A stretch of 64,000 nucleotides of DNA from positions 11,486,594-11,550,593 of the forward strand of contig JAAALK010000082.1 in NCBI GenBank assembly GCA_019279435.1. The letters run 5' to 3'. A model generated the notes under the pieces. That model was not told where the DNA came from. It searched no databases and was given only the letters and a program-made list of their open reading frames with translations. Every line of letters begins with the position of its first letter. Within the stretch, counting starts at the first letter, position 1. The position numbers and the translations under genes were made by a program. This DNA comes from Zizania palustris (Eukaryota; Streptophyta; Magnoliopsida; Poales; Poaceae). Below are positions 1-11,647 of the stretch, in pieces.

Positions 1-533
1 CTTGGGCGTAGCCGGAGCTCCTTATCAAGAGGCTGCGGAAGCGGATACAGTGCACTCCCTCGAGGCCGTTGCTGCAGGCTCAGAACTTGAAGCAGCTATT
101 CCCAACTCACCCGTGGCCGGGGTGATAGTACCAGAGATTGGGGCGCCTGCAATGACTGCATCGGAGCAGACTTCAGGGGACGACCTCGAAGAGTACCTCT
201 GAATGTATGAAGTCTTGGAGGACCCCACAATTCTCCCTCAAGGTGTAGACGAAGGTATACTTTGAAGCTTTTGCCTTTGCAATTCTAGCAATAACTATTA
301 CCCACAAATATTCACTGAATACCTTAATTTTTATAGGTGCATCGAGGAGTAGCATGGCTCCGATCACTGATGGGGCTTCAGCTTCTCTTGGAGTTGAGGC
401 TCCGGCGGATATAGTGGCTCCGATGAAAGGAGTTGTCTCAGGTGAAGCAGTTCGGGCCGAGGGGCAGCGGTCGAAGGAGGATCTACCTCGGCCGGAGTTC
501 CAGCTCCGAATTTTGTGCCGGGGAGGGGTAAGA
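1..533 (+). pseudogene. Fragment of Tat-element antisense gene
   Basis: The plus strand reads an acidic, Ala/Glu-rich stretch ending in a GDDLEEYL motif, then a stop, then a second block rich in Ala/Pro/Val (354-533). The same order occurs in the antisense gene at 13438-16718, where the matching motif is GEDIEEYLRLYEY, followed by a block with repeated PVEAP-like words. This piece is therefore the middle of the antisense gene of a Tat Ty3/gypsy element lying on the minus strand. It agrees with the orientation of the gag-pol at 7734-13078. A pyrimidine-rich run ending in TTTTTATAG near 337 resembles the splice acceptor found at the same place in the other copies. The left end runs out of the window. 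The right end is cut by the LTR starting at 534, and the C-terminal exons are missing. Confidence 0.6.
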
Positions 534-1283
534 TGTAACGCCCCGATTTAATAAAACCGGGGATTTATTGAAATTCCATGCAAAATCAATAAATACAAGA
601 CATTCATCAAACGACTGCGTACAATACGCCAATCAATCATGGTTCGTAGACCATATTATTACAAAAGAGTTAAAACAAAGAGAAACTAATAAAGTAAATC
701 CTCTAGATGAACGCCTTCTTCCAGTCTCGTGCCTTGACTGGGTTGCTACTCCAGACCGTCACCCTCCTCGTAGTAGACTGCCTCTGGTGCTGTAAGTCAG
801 CGGGGGTTACTACAATCGTACTCAGCAAGCCACCGAATGCAATTATAATGCAAGGTAATAACAAGGAAGGTAGTGGCTTACTTTTACGGAAAATCATATT
901 TGTAAAGCAATTAATGTAATCAAGTTATTATTGCAGAAAAGTAAACATAAGTTCATGCATCATCTTCTAACTCGAGGGGTACAGTCAGTCCACCCTCGCT
1001 CAACAGTCCTTACATGCCATGAATAACACAACCATTCAATCATAAGTAAACTAACTACGAGAAGTCACCCAACCCGCCCTTGACCGTGGGCTCGGCTTTT
1101 CGAAAAGATTTAAACTCTGATCAGAGGTGTACTAATGTACCCACAAGGCACTCATTTCCCGCACACCGTAGTGTGTTAAATGACTCCTGTCACGAGAAGC
1201 TTGGGCCAAAACCTTCAGCATGGAACGCACCAATTCGATAACACCCTCTTATAGGTTTCATATGGTTTCATATGGTTTCCACA
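534..1283 (-). repeat. 3' LTR, internally shortened
   Basis: This 750-bp block aligns along its length with 3763-4500: both begin TGTAA(C/T)GCCCCGATTTAAT on the plus strand and share the GATGAACGCCTTCTTCCAG and GAGAAGTCACCCAACCC blocks. On the minus strand it starts TGTGGAAACC and ends GTTACA, next to the polypurine tract, so it is the 3' LTR. The partner LTR seems to continue another 2.5 kb, so this copy probably lost its middle. The ten-base word TTTCATATGG is duplicated near 1258-1277. Alternatively, the LTR is really only about 740 bp and 4501-7005 is another sequence. Confidence 0.7.
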
Positions 1284-1297
1284 ATCCTATCCCCCTT
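1284..1297 (-). other. Polypurine tract
   Basis: On the minus strand this reads AAGGGGGATAGGAT immediately before the TGTGG start of the 3' LTR. It is the expected primer for plus-strand DNA synthesis. The preceding CTCGAGGACGAGATTCTTTG resembles the sequence that follows integrase in many grass Ty3/gypsy elements, so the 3' junction of a lost pol is preserved. Confidence 0.7.
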
Positions 1298-1359
1298 ACA
1301 AAGAATCTCGTCCTCGAGATTCAAAGCGAACCTCAGGGAAAGTAAGGGACAGGGTTCTA

Positions 1360-2601
1360 CTAGTGCTCCGGATTAGGAGAAGGCGATGCTTTACAAACAG
1401 GCAGAGTGTTCTTCGGGTCAGGGTTGGTTGGCGTTACGTTGAATAGGAATTCTGACGTACCTTGGACCTCTTGAGCGGAGATGTGATGAATTTGGGTACG
1501 TCCCACGGGGCTTGGAACGGTGGTTGACTCCTGCTTGGGGTAGGGGCACATGTTGGAGAAATGACCCGCTTGGCGACAGTTGAAGCATATAATTGAGTTT
1601 CTGTTCTTGTCCCTCTTGTATCCGGTAGCTTGCACTGGAGCTCTTATGGTTGGCGGTGCTTGGAGTGGGATGCCTGAGCTTGGTCCTCCAAGAGTGATCT
1701 GTGGCTCGACAGGGGTTGGGGCTTGAGGCGGGATCACCGAGCGTGGCTTCTGCACCATTCCTCGCTGCTGACGGTAGGCGATCATTCTTCGCTTCTTCAG
1801 GTCCACCTTGTTTTTTTCGGTTTCCTGAATGATAGCTTTGTTCACCAATTTCTGAAAATTGGCGAAGTCCCCAAAGACCAACTGAAGGGAGAGCTCGTCC
1901 TTCAGTCCCCGAAGAAACTTGGCTTGGCGGGCTGCGTCTGTGCGCACTTTCTCTGATGCATACTAGGCCAACCGGTTGAATTTGTGCAGGTACTCTATAA
2001 CGGTCCTGCTCCCTTGATGCAGGTCCCGGAATTCCTGCTGCTTCTGGGCTACCATACCATCTAGGACATGGGCGGCGTGAAAGGCAGTGGAGAACTCAGC
2101 CCATGAAATTTCATGGCCCTCGGGCTGAGTCTCGCGGAAATTGTCCCACCATTCTGTGGCGGGTTCTTAGAGCTGGTGAGCAGCAAATGCCATCCGCTCC
2201 TACTCTGAACAGGGTAGAAGGTCTAGCTTCTTGCTGATGGTCCTTACCCAGTCTCCTGCCTCCATCGGGTTGGTGGTGCTGGAGAATATTGGGGGTCAGA
2301 CACGCAGAAACTCTGAGAGTTGAGAGACTGGTGCTGGTGCATGGAAGGCTGGGTGGAGAGGAGGCTCGGGTTGCTGTTGTTGGAGACAGAACAACTGCGC
2401 CTGCTGCTCTTTCATCTGGTTTTGTTGTTGTTGCATCTGGGTAAGCAGCGTGGCGATCAGCTGGTTTTGGTTTGCCATCATCTCAGCTAGTGTGGGATGA
2501 TTGGCAACGGGGGCCTGCCGTTGGCCGGTTGCTCCCCACTAAGGCAGATTGCTAGAGTTGCTTCCATCATGCGGGGCATCGGATCCTTGGTTATTGACCA
2601 T
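1360..2601 (-). pseudogene. Gag of the non-autonomous element
   Basis: The reading starts at the ATG at 2601. A Gln-rich stretch (poly-Q near 2380-2440) is followed by the Retrotrans_gag region, recognisable by the words AGDWVRTISKKLDLL, ATEWWDNFRE and FRDLHQGSRTVIEYLHKFNRLA, and then by a CCHC zinc knuckle (CFNCRQAGHFSNMC, about 1553-1594). The frame closes at 1360. At least four in-frame stops interrupt it (for example after the SNLP, SEFLRV, LLPCSE and NRLA words), leaving only the last 195 codons open. Gag would form the virus-like particle. No pol follows, so even an intact copy would be structural only. Confidence 0.75.
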
Positions 2602-2808
2602 CCTGAACTTGAAGGGTTCAAAAAGAAGGTGTCAATATTTAAGGGGAATTGTTACTGATTTTATTGCCCAAAAATGAATATTTTGACCTAGATGCTTACA
2701 TCTTTTATTTTAAATCTCTTATTAAATTTTGAACTCATGCCTTATATTCTGACATGAGCGGCACTACAAGCATAACAAAAATGAAACCAAACTATCATCA
2801 ACTATTGT

Positions 2809-3627
2809 CTAAAATAGCTCGGGGGAGGGCTCGATCATCGGCTCGGTGGGGATGGTCGGTGCAGGGGTGGTGGAGCTGGAAGGCCCGACGGAAGAGGTAC
2901 TACGCGATATCCTCTTGGGCCTAGCTGAGGGGATCCGGAGCGACTTCCGCTTGCGAGGCGGAAGGGGAGCGACCTCCTCTAGGTCCTTCTGAAGCTCCTC
3001 TATCTCGTGGCATAGCTGCGCGGTGTCGGCAATGCCCTGGCATAGAATCTCATTCTGACACCGCAACTCCTCCACCTCGGTGGCCAAGTGACGTCCCTGC
3101 TGAACCTGGCGGCGGAGATCGGCGTTCTCACGGTTCAAGCTCTCCGACGAATGGCGGTAGAAGTCTATGATGTCGTGCTGGCTATCTACGTCGAGGACGG
3201 CCTCCGTGTGAAGATTGTCCATGGCCTCCAAGAGTCACATGGTGCGGGCGATGGCGGAGTTGCGCAGGGAGGGTGTGTTGACGTAGATGATGTGATGACT
3301 CCCCGGTGTGCGCATGGGCATGAAGCGGTAGGCGGTGTCGAGAAGCTGGCTGTCGTAGACCAACCACAGCTCGGAGTAGGCCTGGAGAGCGGCGCACTGG
3401 CTGGCCACTACGAAGGATGGTCCTCCAACTCCATGGGTGTAGAACGCGGGCTGCGTGGTGGAGGGGCGGATGACAACTGTAACCTCGCAGTAGCTCTCGT
3501 TCACATCGGGAAAGATCCCGTGGAACGTGGGCTCGTGCTCGAATCTGAGGAAGTCGATGAGCATGCGAAGCTCGTGGACGAAAACAGCCTCATCGCGGAG
3601 AGTCCCACTCATGGTATGAACCGGCAT
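2809..3627 (-). pseudogene. N-terminal ORF of unknown function with coiled coil
   Basis: A frame of about 272 codons lies between the primer-binding site and gag, broken by one TGA at 3235-3237 (probably TGG to TGA). The first half (3627-3238) has a globular look, with the words FVHELRMLIDFLRFEHEP and FPDVNESYCEVTVVIRPST. The second half (3231-2809) is a heptad-rich acidic/Arg coiled coil (LNRENADLRRQVQQGRHLATE), followed by a basic patch (PPRKRKSLRIPSARPKR) and a Ser/Pro/Thr tail. I do not recognise a family for the first half. Its position suggests an extra gag-like or accessory protein. Confidence 0.6.
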
Positions 3628-3746
3628 CTACAAAAGAGAGAAATTTTTGTAAAAACTCTGGAAGATGAGGTAGTAAGTAATTTGTAAGAAAATACGGTTA
3701 ATATAAGTCCTAGGGTTAGGTCTGTTTGGCTTCCTACAGTCAAGTC

Positions 3747-3758
3747 GGCTCTGATAAC
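3747..3758 (-). other. Primer-binding site (tRNA-iMet-like)
   Basis: The minus strand reads GTTATCAGAGCC four bases inside the LTR end (TTACA). The canonical plant site complementary to initiator tRNA-Met is TGGTATCAGAGC, so this copy has one or two substitutions. It fixes the LTR at 3763 onward as the 5' LTR and the element as minus-strand. Confidence 0.7.
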
Positions 3759-3762
3759 ATCT

Positions 3763-6700
3763 TGTAATGCCCCGATTTAATAAAACAGTTGATTTATTGA
3801 AATTCCATGGAAAATCAATAAATACAAGACGTTCATCACACGACTGCATACAATATGCCAATAAATCAAGGTTCGTAGACCATATTATTACAAAAGAGTT
3901 AAAACAAAGAGAAACTAATAAAGTAAATCCTCTGGATGAACGCCTTCTTCCAGTCTCGTGCCTTGACTGGGTCGCTACTCCAGACCGTCACCCTCCTCCT
4001 AGTAGATTGCCTCTGGTTGTGTAAGTCAACGGGGGTGAGTACAATCGTACTCAGCAAGCCACCAAATGCAATTATAATGCAAGGTAATAACAAGGAAGGT
4101 AGTGGCTTACTTTTATGGAAAATCATATTTGTAAAGCAATTATTGTAGTCAAGTTATTATTACAGAAAAGTAAACATGAGTTCATGCATCATCTTCTAAC
4201 TCGAGGGTACAGTCAGCCCACCCTCGCTCAACAGTCCTTACATGCCATGAATAACACAACCATTCAATCATAAGTAAAGTAATTGCGAGAAGTCACCCAA
4301 CCCACCCTTGACCGTGGGCTCGACTTTTTGAAAAGATTTAAACTCTGATCAGAGGTGTACTATTGTACCCACAAGGCACTCATTTCCCGCACACCGCAGT
4401 GTGTTAAATGACTCCTGTCACGAGAAGCTCGTGCCAAAACCTTCAGCATGGAACGCACCAATTCGATAACACGCTCTTATAGGTTTCATATGGTTTCCCA
4501 GTCACTTCGGGCCACACCATACCCCCTTGAGCCTCATCGGTACAAGTCACCCGCAGGTTGCCCCTTGCCCACTCCACTATGGTGCTTCAAGTTGGTACGA
4601 TCCATACCTCTAGTTAGGACTTACCCACTAGACTTGTGGTTAGTACGGAAGTGCTTTGCAACAGATCCCGCAGACCGGTCCCTATAGTGCCCCGGGTGCG
4701 ACCATCCAATTCCCGAGCTTGCACCCGGAACCCACCATACTTATAACATAGCCAACTCCAACAGAGTCCAGAGATGAGAATAACGGGGAAATACATATAG
4801 TATAATCCATATATCTATGACTCATTCTTTTATCCTATAGCAGTTGTGTCGGTACATTAGACACTAACTAATATAATATTGTAGAGTGACAAGGAGTTAA
4901 GGCTCGATAAGCATGGCTTGGGTTTACACACAAGGACGGGGATCTAATAAATATAATGTAGGGCTTGAGATTAGACTAATGCAATATTATCCTATGAGTT
5001 ATAGCGATAATTTATTAAAACATGGACTCAATTATGATCAAAATGGGGGTTGTGACTTGCCTTGTTCCGCAAACGGTGAAGGTGATATAAACACGACATT
5101 CAATAAACAATCCAATATCACCCATATAACATACATGTAAAGGTGATATAAGTATTTTCCCATTTAAAGGTGAAATAAAAGGTATAAAGCATTCCTATTG
5201 TTTTCATTGCATTTAAAATAGTGAAACGAAGTCATTCTGTCTTCTGAAGTTATTACATAAGTTTTTATGGTATTTTTAGAGAGTATTGAGCTTTTATTCC
5301 ATGAATTAATTATTTATCCTAAAAGGGCCTTTGGTTCATTATTTAATAAGAATAAAATGTGCAAAATAAACATATTTTTTTTATTGCATAAAAGTGTAGT
5401 GTATAAAAAGACAAAATTTCCAGAATTGAAATGGTCAAATTTGGAGTTAAATTGAGCAAGTTATGAATTTTTAAAGTTTTAAACAATTTTTCTGAATTTT
5501 TATTAAACAAGAAAACAGGCTTAGGTCCATGGTGACCCAGGCCCACCATGGACCCGCGCGCTGTGCGCGTGAACCATTCCAACCTGGATCGTTGGATCTG
5601 GATCCAACGGCCAGGCACAAGGCTAGGGCCTAAGTCACAGCGGACGACCCAGATGGGTCCGTACCGCTTTGACCAGACCGACGTCCAGGATTAAACCCCC
5701 CGAGGGTTTTAATCTGGACCGTCCAGATCCAATCGGAGGGCTCTGATCCCATCCGGCATGGCACGGGATGAAGGGGGTAAAATACCCCTCTTCTCTGGCT
5801 CCGGTGACACGACGACAGGGGATACCGGTGACGGCGATGGCTAAACGGCCTAGCTAAGGTCTAAAATGGAAAGAGGAGGCTACGGGGAGCTTATGCGTAC
5901 TAGCGGTGATGGCGAAAGGTGACCGACGACGACCGGCTTCGAGGAGAGGGCGATCGTGTCTTTCGGGATCGACGGCGACGAGGCACTCCGGTGGTCCTCC
6001 AGGCCAATGGAGGTGGGGCTGGGGTAGAGGGCGCGATGACGGCCCCGACGATGCTGATAGCGAGGGCGGCGGTGCCCTAAGGCGAGGACGAGGGGTGGCC
6101 GGAGCGTGAACATAGGAGGCGGCAGTTTTCGGGGTCGTAGCGCGTCGGGGGTGTGCAGATAGTGCTAAAAATGGGTGGTCGGGTTGCGGTGAGGCCGAGG
6201 GCTCTTTATAGGATCGTCGGTGGCATTAGAATGGCAAGAAACCGAAGGAAACCCGAAGGGTTCCGTGGATACTCTGGCGAGCTTCCATAAGAACGGGTAC
6301 TAGCCATCTATGCCGAAAATGCGTGAGCTAAAGGGGGAAAGAGATCACCAGGAAGTGGGGGTGCAAATCTGGGGTCGGTTCGGCGGGATTAGGCGGCTCG
6401 CGGTGAAAAATTGGGAGGGGGCGCCGGTATGGAAGGGGGAGATCCCCTTCCATCGAAGAAGATGGATATGACAGGTTGGCTCCACCTGTCAGCGGTCGAA
6501 CGCGATGCCAACGGCGCCGACCGGCGGGCCCGGGTGGACGGTGGCTGAGGCGCGCGCTAGAGACTGACGGGCGGGTCCAAGGCGAGGCGTGGTGCGCGGG
6601 AGGGGAAAATGGCGCCGACATGTGGGCAAGGCTTGGCAGTGGGTGAGGGGTGCGGCGCTAAAGGCTGACAGGTGTGGCTGGCGGACTCGCACGCGCGGAG

Positions 6701-7005
6701 GAGAGAGGGTTGGGCTGGGCCAAGGAAAAATCAAGGAACGCGGCCCAAAGGTATTTAAAATTCCTTTTTCAATTAATAATATTCCAGATATTCATTTATC
6801 TCTTTAGAGCTTGAATACTTTTACTAAAATTTTGTAAAAATTTCTAAAAATATTTCTTGGCCTCTAGATTCCACCATAAATTTTTTAGGTTCAAATTTTT
6901 AAATATTTCTCCCTGTTTTGCTTTGATTGTCTTCTTTTACCCTGTTCTTTAATTAAATAATTCCTTTTTAATTCAGCAAATCTATTTCCCTCATTTTTAT
7001 TTTAT
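3763..7005 (-). repeat. 5' LTR, about 3.2 kb
   Basis: The block begins TGTAATGCCCCGATT on the plus strand. Its first 740 bp match the 3' LTR. The rest contains a moderately GC-rich stretch with a CCCCCCGAGGGTTTTAATC palindrome near 5695, a very GC-rich stretch (5880-6750) with many meaningless overlapping frames, and an AT-rich end (6750-7005). This composition is typical of long LTRs of grass Ty3/gypsy elements. The right edge, where 116-bp repeats take over, is estimated. Confidence 0.55.
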
Positions 7006-7009
7006 TTTT

Positions 7010-7555
7010 AAAGTCCTTAGACTCTTATACGGAACCTAACAAGCTGGAGCCTAGAATCCGTAGGCTGGCCACATTCGGCTCTTTTACAGATGCTTTGAAC
7101 TCGGAGGCCGGAAATCTGTTCTTTTAAAGTCCTTAGACTCTTCTATAGATCCTAACAAGCTAGAGCCTAGAATCTGTAGGCTGGCCAGCTTTGGCTCTTT
7201 TACAGATGCTTCAAACCCGGAGGCCAGAAATATGTTCTTTTAAAGTCCTTAGACTCATTTATGGATCCTAACAAGCCAGAGCCTGGAATCCGTAGGCTGG
7301 CCACCTTCGGCTCTTTTACAGATGCTTTGAACTCAGAGGCCGGAAATCTGTTCTTTTAAAGTCCTTAGACTCTTCTATGGATCCTAACAAGCTAGAGCCT
7401 AGAATCCGTAGGCTGGCCAGCTTCGGCTCTTTTACAGATGCTTCAAACCTAGAGGCCAAAAATATGTTCTTTTAAAGTCCTTAGACTCATTTATGGATCC
7501 TAACAAGCCGGAGCCTGAAATCCGTAGGCTGGCAACCTTCGGCTCTTTTAAGGAA
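7010..7555. repeat. 116-bp tandem repeats in 3' region of Tat element
   Basis: The phrase AAAGTCCTTAGACTC recurs at 7010, 7126, 7242, 7358 and 7474, giving about 4.7 copies of a 116-bp unit. Units 1, 3 and 5 share one set of variants (GGAAATCTG, CATTTATGG) and units 2 and 4 another (ATATG, CTTCTAT), so the real period may be 232 bp. They lie just downstream of integrase on the minus strand. Tandem repeats in the 3' untranslated region of Tat/Ogre elements are an established source of satellite DNA. Confidence 0.85.
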
Positions 7556-7733
7556 TCCTTGAACCAATGGTTCGAAGGCCATTGTCTGGGTTCCTTGAAG
7601 GATGCTTGACTCTGCAAGCACCTCTGTTCTGCTGATGCGTCCACCAGGAGTAAGGGATATTTGAAGAGAAAACATAATTCGAACCTCCATATTTATTTAG
7701 AAAGGTACTTTTACAATTGCTTACAAGGATCCC

Positions 7734-10700
7734 CTAAGCGTAATAACATTTAAGGTGCTCTGCATGCCATGCATGCTTCAACTCTTCCCCTTCTAAATTA
7801 GCTAATTTAAACGACCCGGGACGCCCTGAGTGTAGGATAATATATGGTCCTTCCCATTTATTTCCTAGCTTCCCTGGAGCTATTACATTTCGCAATACCA
7901 AATGACCTGGTTTAAGCTCATTCACTTTTATCTTCGGGTCATACCATGTCTTTGTTTGGTCTTGGTACTTCGTCAGATTGGCGACAGCTCGAAGCCTTGT
8001 TTCTTCTGAAAAGTCCAGTGAAGTGTTTCTCTCGTCTTCATTTTCAGGTTCTACTACGCGAAGGGATCAACCTTTGAGCTCTGTAGGAGTCATGGCCTCA
8101 TCTCCGAATAGCAACCTGAATGGGGTGAAGCCTGTGGACCTGGCTTGAGTGGTCCGAATGGACCATAGAATCTTAGGAAGTTCTTCAGTCCACAGTCCTT
8201 TAGCCAACCCGACAATCCTACAATTTGAATCGGAGAGAATATTTCCATTGGCTCGCTCGACGGCTCCGTTGGATTGTGGATGGCGAACTGCTACGAAGAA
8301 TAACTTGATGCCCAGTTCATCGCAAAATTCTTTAAAGGGTTCAGCTTTGAACTGGGTGCCATTATCCACAGTTAACTCCCTTGGCACTCTGAACCTGCAT
8401 ATGATATTTTGCCAAAAGAATTTTTGCATATTTCTTGAAGTGATAGCAGTTAGGGGTTCAACTTTGACCAATTTAGAAAAATACTCAATTGCTACCACTG
8501 CAAACTTCAAGCTACCTTTTGCCATTGGAAAAGGGCCGATGAGATCCATTCTGCATCATGCCATTGGCTATACCGGGGCAATAACGTGAAGGGGTGTTGG
8601 TGGATGGTGGCTCCGTCTACCCATCCACTGGCATCCTTGATAAGTTCGAACTAACTCTTCCGTATCTCTTACAATTGTTGGCCAATAGAGCCCCTACCGA
8701 AGTGTCTTTCCTGCTAGAGCACGGGGGGCTAGGTGGCTTCCACATAAGCTTTCGTGAATCTCCCGAAGTATATCTTGGCCTTTGGGTTGTGAGATGCACT
8801 GGAGTAGGGGAGAGCAAACTCTGGCTTTGTATAATATCCCATTGACAAGCTCATAATTATGAGCCCTTGCTTGCAACCTTCGGAAATCCGGACCTTCTGA
8901 CAAGACAGCGCTATTTTGCAAGACTTCCATTATCGGAGTCCACCAATCTGCAACTGGTATGCAAAGGACTTCTGCGAAGGGTAATTGATTTACCATAGGC
9001 TTGATAAGTTCTTCATAGAAAGCACCCTCCGGGACGTCCAATGCTCCAGCTGCAGCCTTTGCTAGAATGTCTACAAGTTGATTATCTGCTCGAGGGATAC
9101 TCCGAACAGAGAATCCTTTAAACATTGCTTCTGTCTTGCGGATTTCTTCTAGATACTTTGCAAGATGTGGGTTCCTAGCTTGAAAGCTTTTGTCAACATG
9201 CCCTGCGACGACTTGGGAATTTGTCTTAATTATAATCCTTGCTGCTCCAAGTGCCTTTGCCTTTCGGAGGCCTAGCAGGATCCCTTCGTACTCTGCGATA
9301 TTATTGGTGGTCTTAAAGTTGAGCCTCGCAGAATATATGGCCTTCTTCCTTGACGGTGATATTATCACAACTCCAGCTCCGGCACCAGATGCCTGATAGG
9401 CTCCATCGGAAAAAATTGTCCATAAACCTTCGGAGGTTTCTTCCGGAGCCCAGACTGCAGATGGAGTCCACTCTGCCACGAAGTCAGCTATGATATGAGA
9501 TTTTATAGTTGTTCTCGCCATGAAGGAAATACCAAAGGGGGCTAGCTCGACAGCCCATTTTCCGATCCTACCCGTAGAATCTTTGCTCCAAAGCATATCA
9601 CCAAGGGGATACGAGGTAAGAACGATAAGATTATGCGCCAGAAAATAATGCCTTAGCTTCCACGAGGTCATTACCAAAGCATAAGCAAATTTTTCAAGAT
9701 CGGAGTATCTTGTCTTTGCTCCGGACAAAGCTTCTGAGACGAAGTAAACTGGGTTTTGCACCACCTTTTCTTTAAGCTCAACTTCCCTGACCAATACTGC
9801 ACTTACTGCGGATCCCGTTGTTGCAAGATAAAGAAGAAGAGTTTCTTCCGAGAGGGGCACAACAAGTGTTGACAAGCTTCCGAGGTAATCTTTAATGTCA
9901 TCGAAGCTCTTCTGGCACTCTAGCATCCACTTGAAACTTTCGGACCCCTTTAGAGCTTTAAAAATTGGAAGGCTTCATTCGGCTGATCTAGCTAGGAATC
10001 TGTTGAGAGCTGCGAGCCATCCTGTTAGCTTTTGGACTTGCTTTAGATTTATGGTGGAGCCATTCTTTGCAATGTGCTTATCTGTGTCGGGCAAGCTTCG
10101 ATTACTCTACTCGAAACTAAGTACCCTAGCAGTTTTCCTTCTTGCGCCCCGAATATACATTTTTCAGGATTGAGGCGAACTCCACATGCTTGGAGGCTCT
10201 CAAAGGTTTCAGCTAAGTCTAAGCTATGATGGTGCTTTACAGCACTCTTTATTACAATGTCATCCATATAGGCTTCGACATTTTGGCCTATCTGGTGACC
10301 TAGAGCCTTAGCTATAAGACGTGAGAAGGTGGCTCCGGCACTCCGCAAGCCAAAAGGCATTCGAACATAACAAAATACTCAAGAGGGAGTTATAAAACTC
10401 GTCTTACCTTCGTCTTCGCGCTTTAGCCAGACCTTATGATAACCAGAGTATGCGTCCAGGAAGCTCAGTAATTCGGAGCCAGCCGTAGAATCCACCAGCT
10501 GGTCTATTCGGGGCATAGGGTAGGACTCTCGCGGACATGCTTTATTTAATGATGTGAAATCAATGCACGTGCGCCACTTGCCGGAGCCCTTCTTCCTGAC
10601 AAAAACAGGGTTAGCCAGCCACTCCGTGTGGGCTACTTCCCTGATGATGCCAGCCCTTAGCAATTTTTCTACTTCTACCTTGGTGAGGTTTGCCCTCTCT

Positions 10701-11647
10701 GCTGATAACTTACGGAGCCCCTGGTGCACTGGCCTAGCCTTCGGGTTGACAAGAAAACTATGCTCGATGATACTCCGGTCAACCCCGATGATGTCTTCGT
10801 CAGTCCAGGCAAAGATATTCAAATTTTGTTTAACTACTTCCTCCAGTGAAGTAGCTATTTCCGAAGGTAGCCCCTTGCTGAATTGTATTGGGTACTCCTT
10901 GCCATCTTTCAGGATTATCTTCATGACCACATCACCTTCCGGGCTTGGCATTAGGGAAAGGCCCCTCGAGGAGTTTGAAGACTCCAAAACCTCCTCCGTG
11001 TGCTTCGACACATTGTGCACTTGCTAAGGGTCAAATGGCGGACCATGGCCATACTCCACTCTTCGGGCTACATCTTGGTCTCTTGAGATAGTGAGAATTC
11101 CACCTTGCGTGGGCATCTTTAGACATAAGTAGTTATGATGTGCTATAGCCCCGAATTGGTTCAACATTCCTCGTCCAAAAATCGCACTATAGGCATATGA
11201 GGCATCGACGACGTCGAATATCACCTTCTCCACCCTAGCCAGGGGCCCCTCTCCGAAGGCAACCTCAAGGCCTATCTGGCCGAGGGCATCGAGAGGTGGA
11301 CCTGCGAAGCCTTGGAGTGGGCGAGCTACTGGAAGTAAATGCCTCTGAGGAATGCACATCTGGTCGAAGGCCTGGACAAAGAGTATATCTGCGGAGCTTC
11401 TGCCGTCCACCAGGATCCATCGGACTTCGACTCCTGCTATATCAGCTGAAATAACCAGGGGGTCAGCATGAGGGAATTTCACCCCCGCAGCATCATTGGC
11501 AGTAAAAGAAATAGGTACATGGGACCACTCGGGCATTTCTACCGCTGAATTCGAGGTCCCTCTGTGCCCTACTTCACGGACATATTCTCGTCGCTGCCTT
11601 TTTGACATGTTACTAAGGGTCCCCCCACCAGAGATGGGCAGGACCAC
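7734..11647 (-). pseudogene. Tat pol: protease, RT, RNase H, integrase (broken)
   Basis: The order on the minus strand is: aspartic protease near 11400 (motif DGRSSADILF, where the family has DGGSS); RT 11020-10049 with YPMPRIDQLVD and YMDDIVIKS intact; first RNase H about 9860-9600; a second, archaeal-type RNase H about 9420-9050 (FSDGAYQASGAGAG, NNIAEYEGILLGL); and integrase from about 8840 with zinc-finger His/Cys, DLIGPF, DNGTQF and SNGAVERANG, ending at 7734. Two RNase H domains are a hallmark of the Tat lineage. Stops and frameshifts break it at about 11021, 10361, 9930-10048, 8694, 8066 and 7926, so it cannot make enzyme. It continues in frame from gag. Confidence 0.85.

Larger units (their letters stand above)
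534..7005 (-). mobile_element. Non-autonomous Ty3/gypsy element with long LTR
   Basis: Reading the minus strand, the order is a long 5' LTR (about 7005 to 3763), a primer-binding site resembling initiator tRNA-Met, an N-terminal ORF of unknown role (3627-2809), gag with a zinc knuckle (2601-1360), a polypurine tract (1297-1284) and a shortened 3' LTR (1283-534). Protease, reverse transcriptase, RNase H and integrase are absent: only about 60 bp separate the gag stop from the tract, so the element could only move with enzymes supplied in trans. Long LTRs with a Met primer site suggest the Tekay/Retand-type chromoviruses, but without pol the lineage is uncertain. I found no convincing 5-bp target duplication (TAAGA on the left), so the outer limits, especially 7005, are approximate. 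It sits within a Tat element. Confidence 0.7.

Noticed and set aside
3088..3687. 199-codon plus-strand frame
   Set aside because: It is the complement of the N-terminal ORF and coiled coil on the minus strand, with no family resemblance.
5880..6807. GC-rich frames in the long LTR
   Set aside because: They overlap on both strands, are Arg/Pro/Gly-rich and are located inside an LTR. Composition explains them.
4501..7005. Treating this as a separate element beside a short 740-bp LTR
   Set aside because: Not fully excluded, but the composition and the continuous long-LTR character favour one 3.2-kb LTR, and no duplication supports a break at 4500.
7010..7555. CRISPR-like array
   Set aside because: The 116-bp units are contiguous with no unique spacers, in eukaryotic retrotransposon DNA.
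8149..8845. Plus-strand frames of 146 and 83 codons
   Set aside because: They are antisense shadows of Tat integrase, with no equivalent promoter or splice structure.
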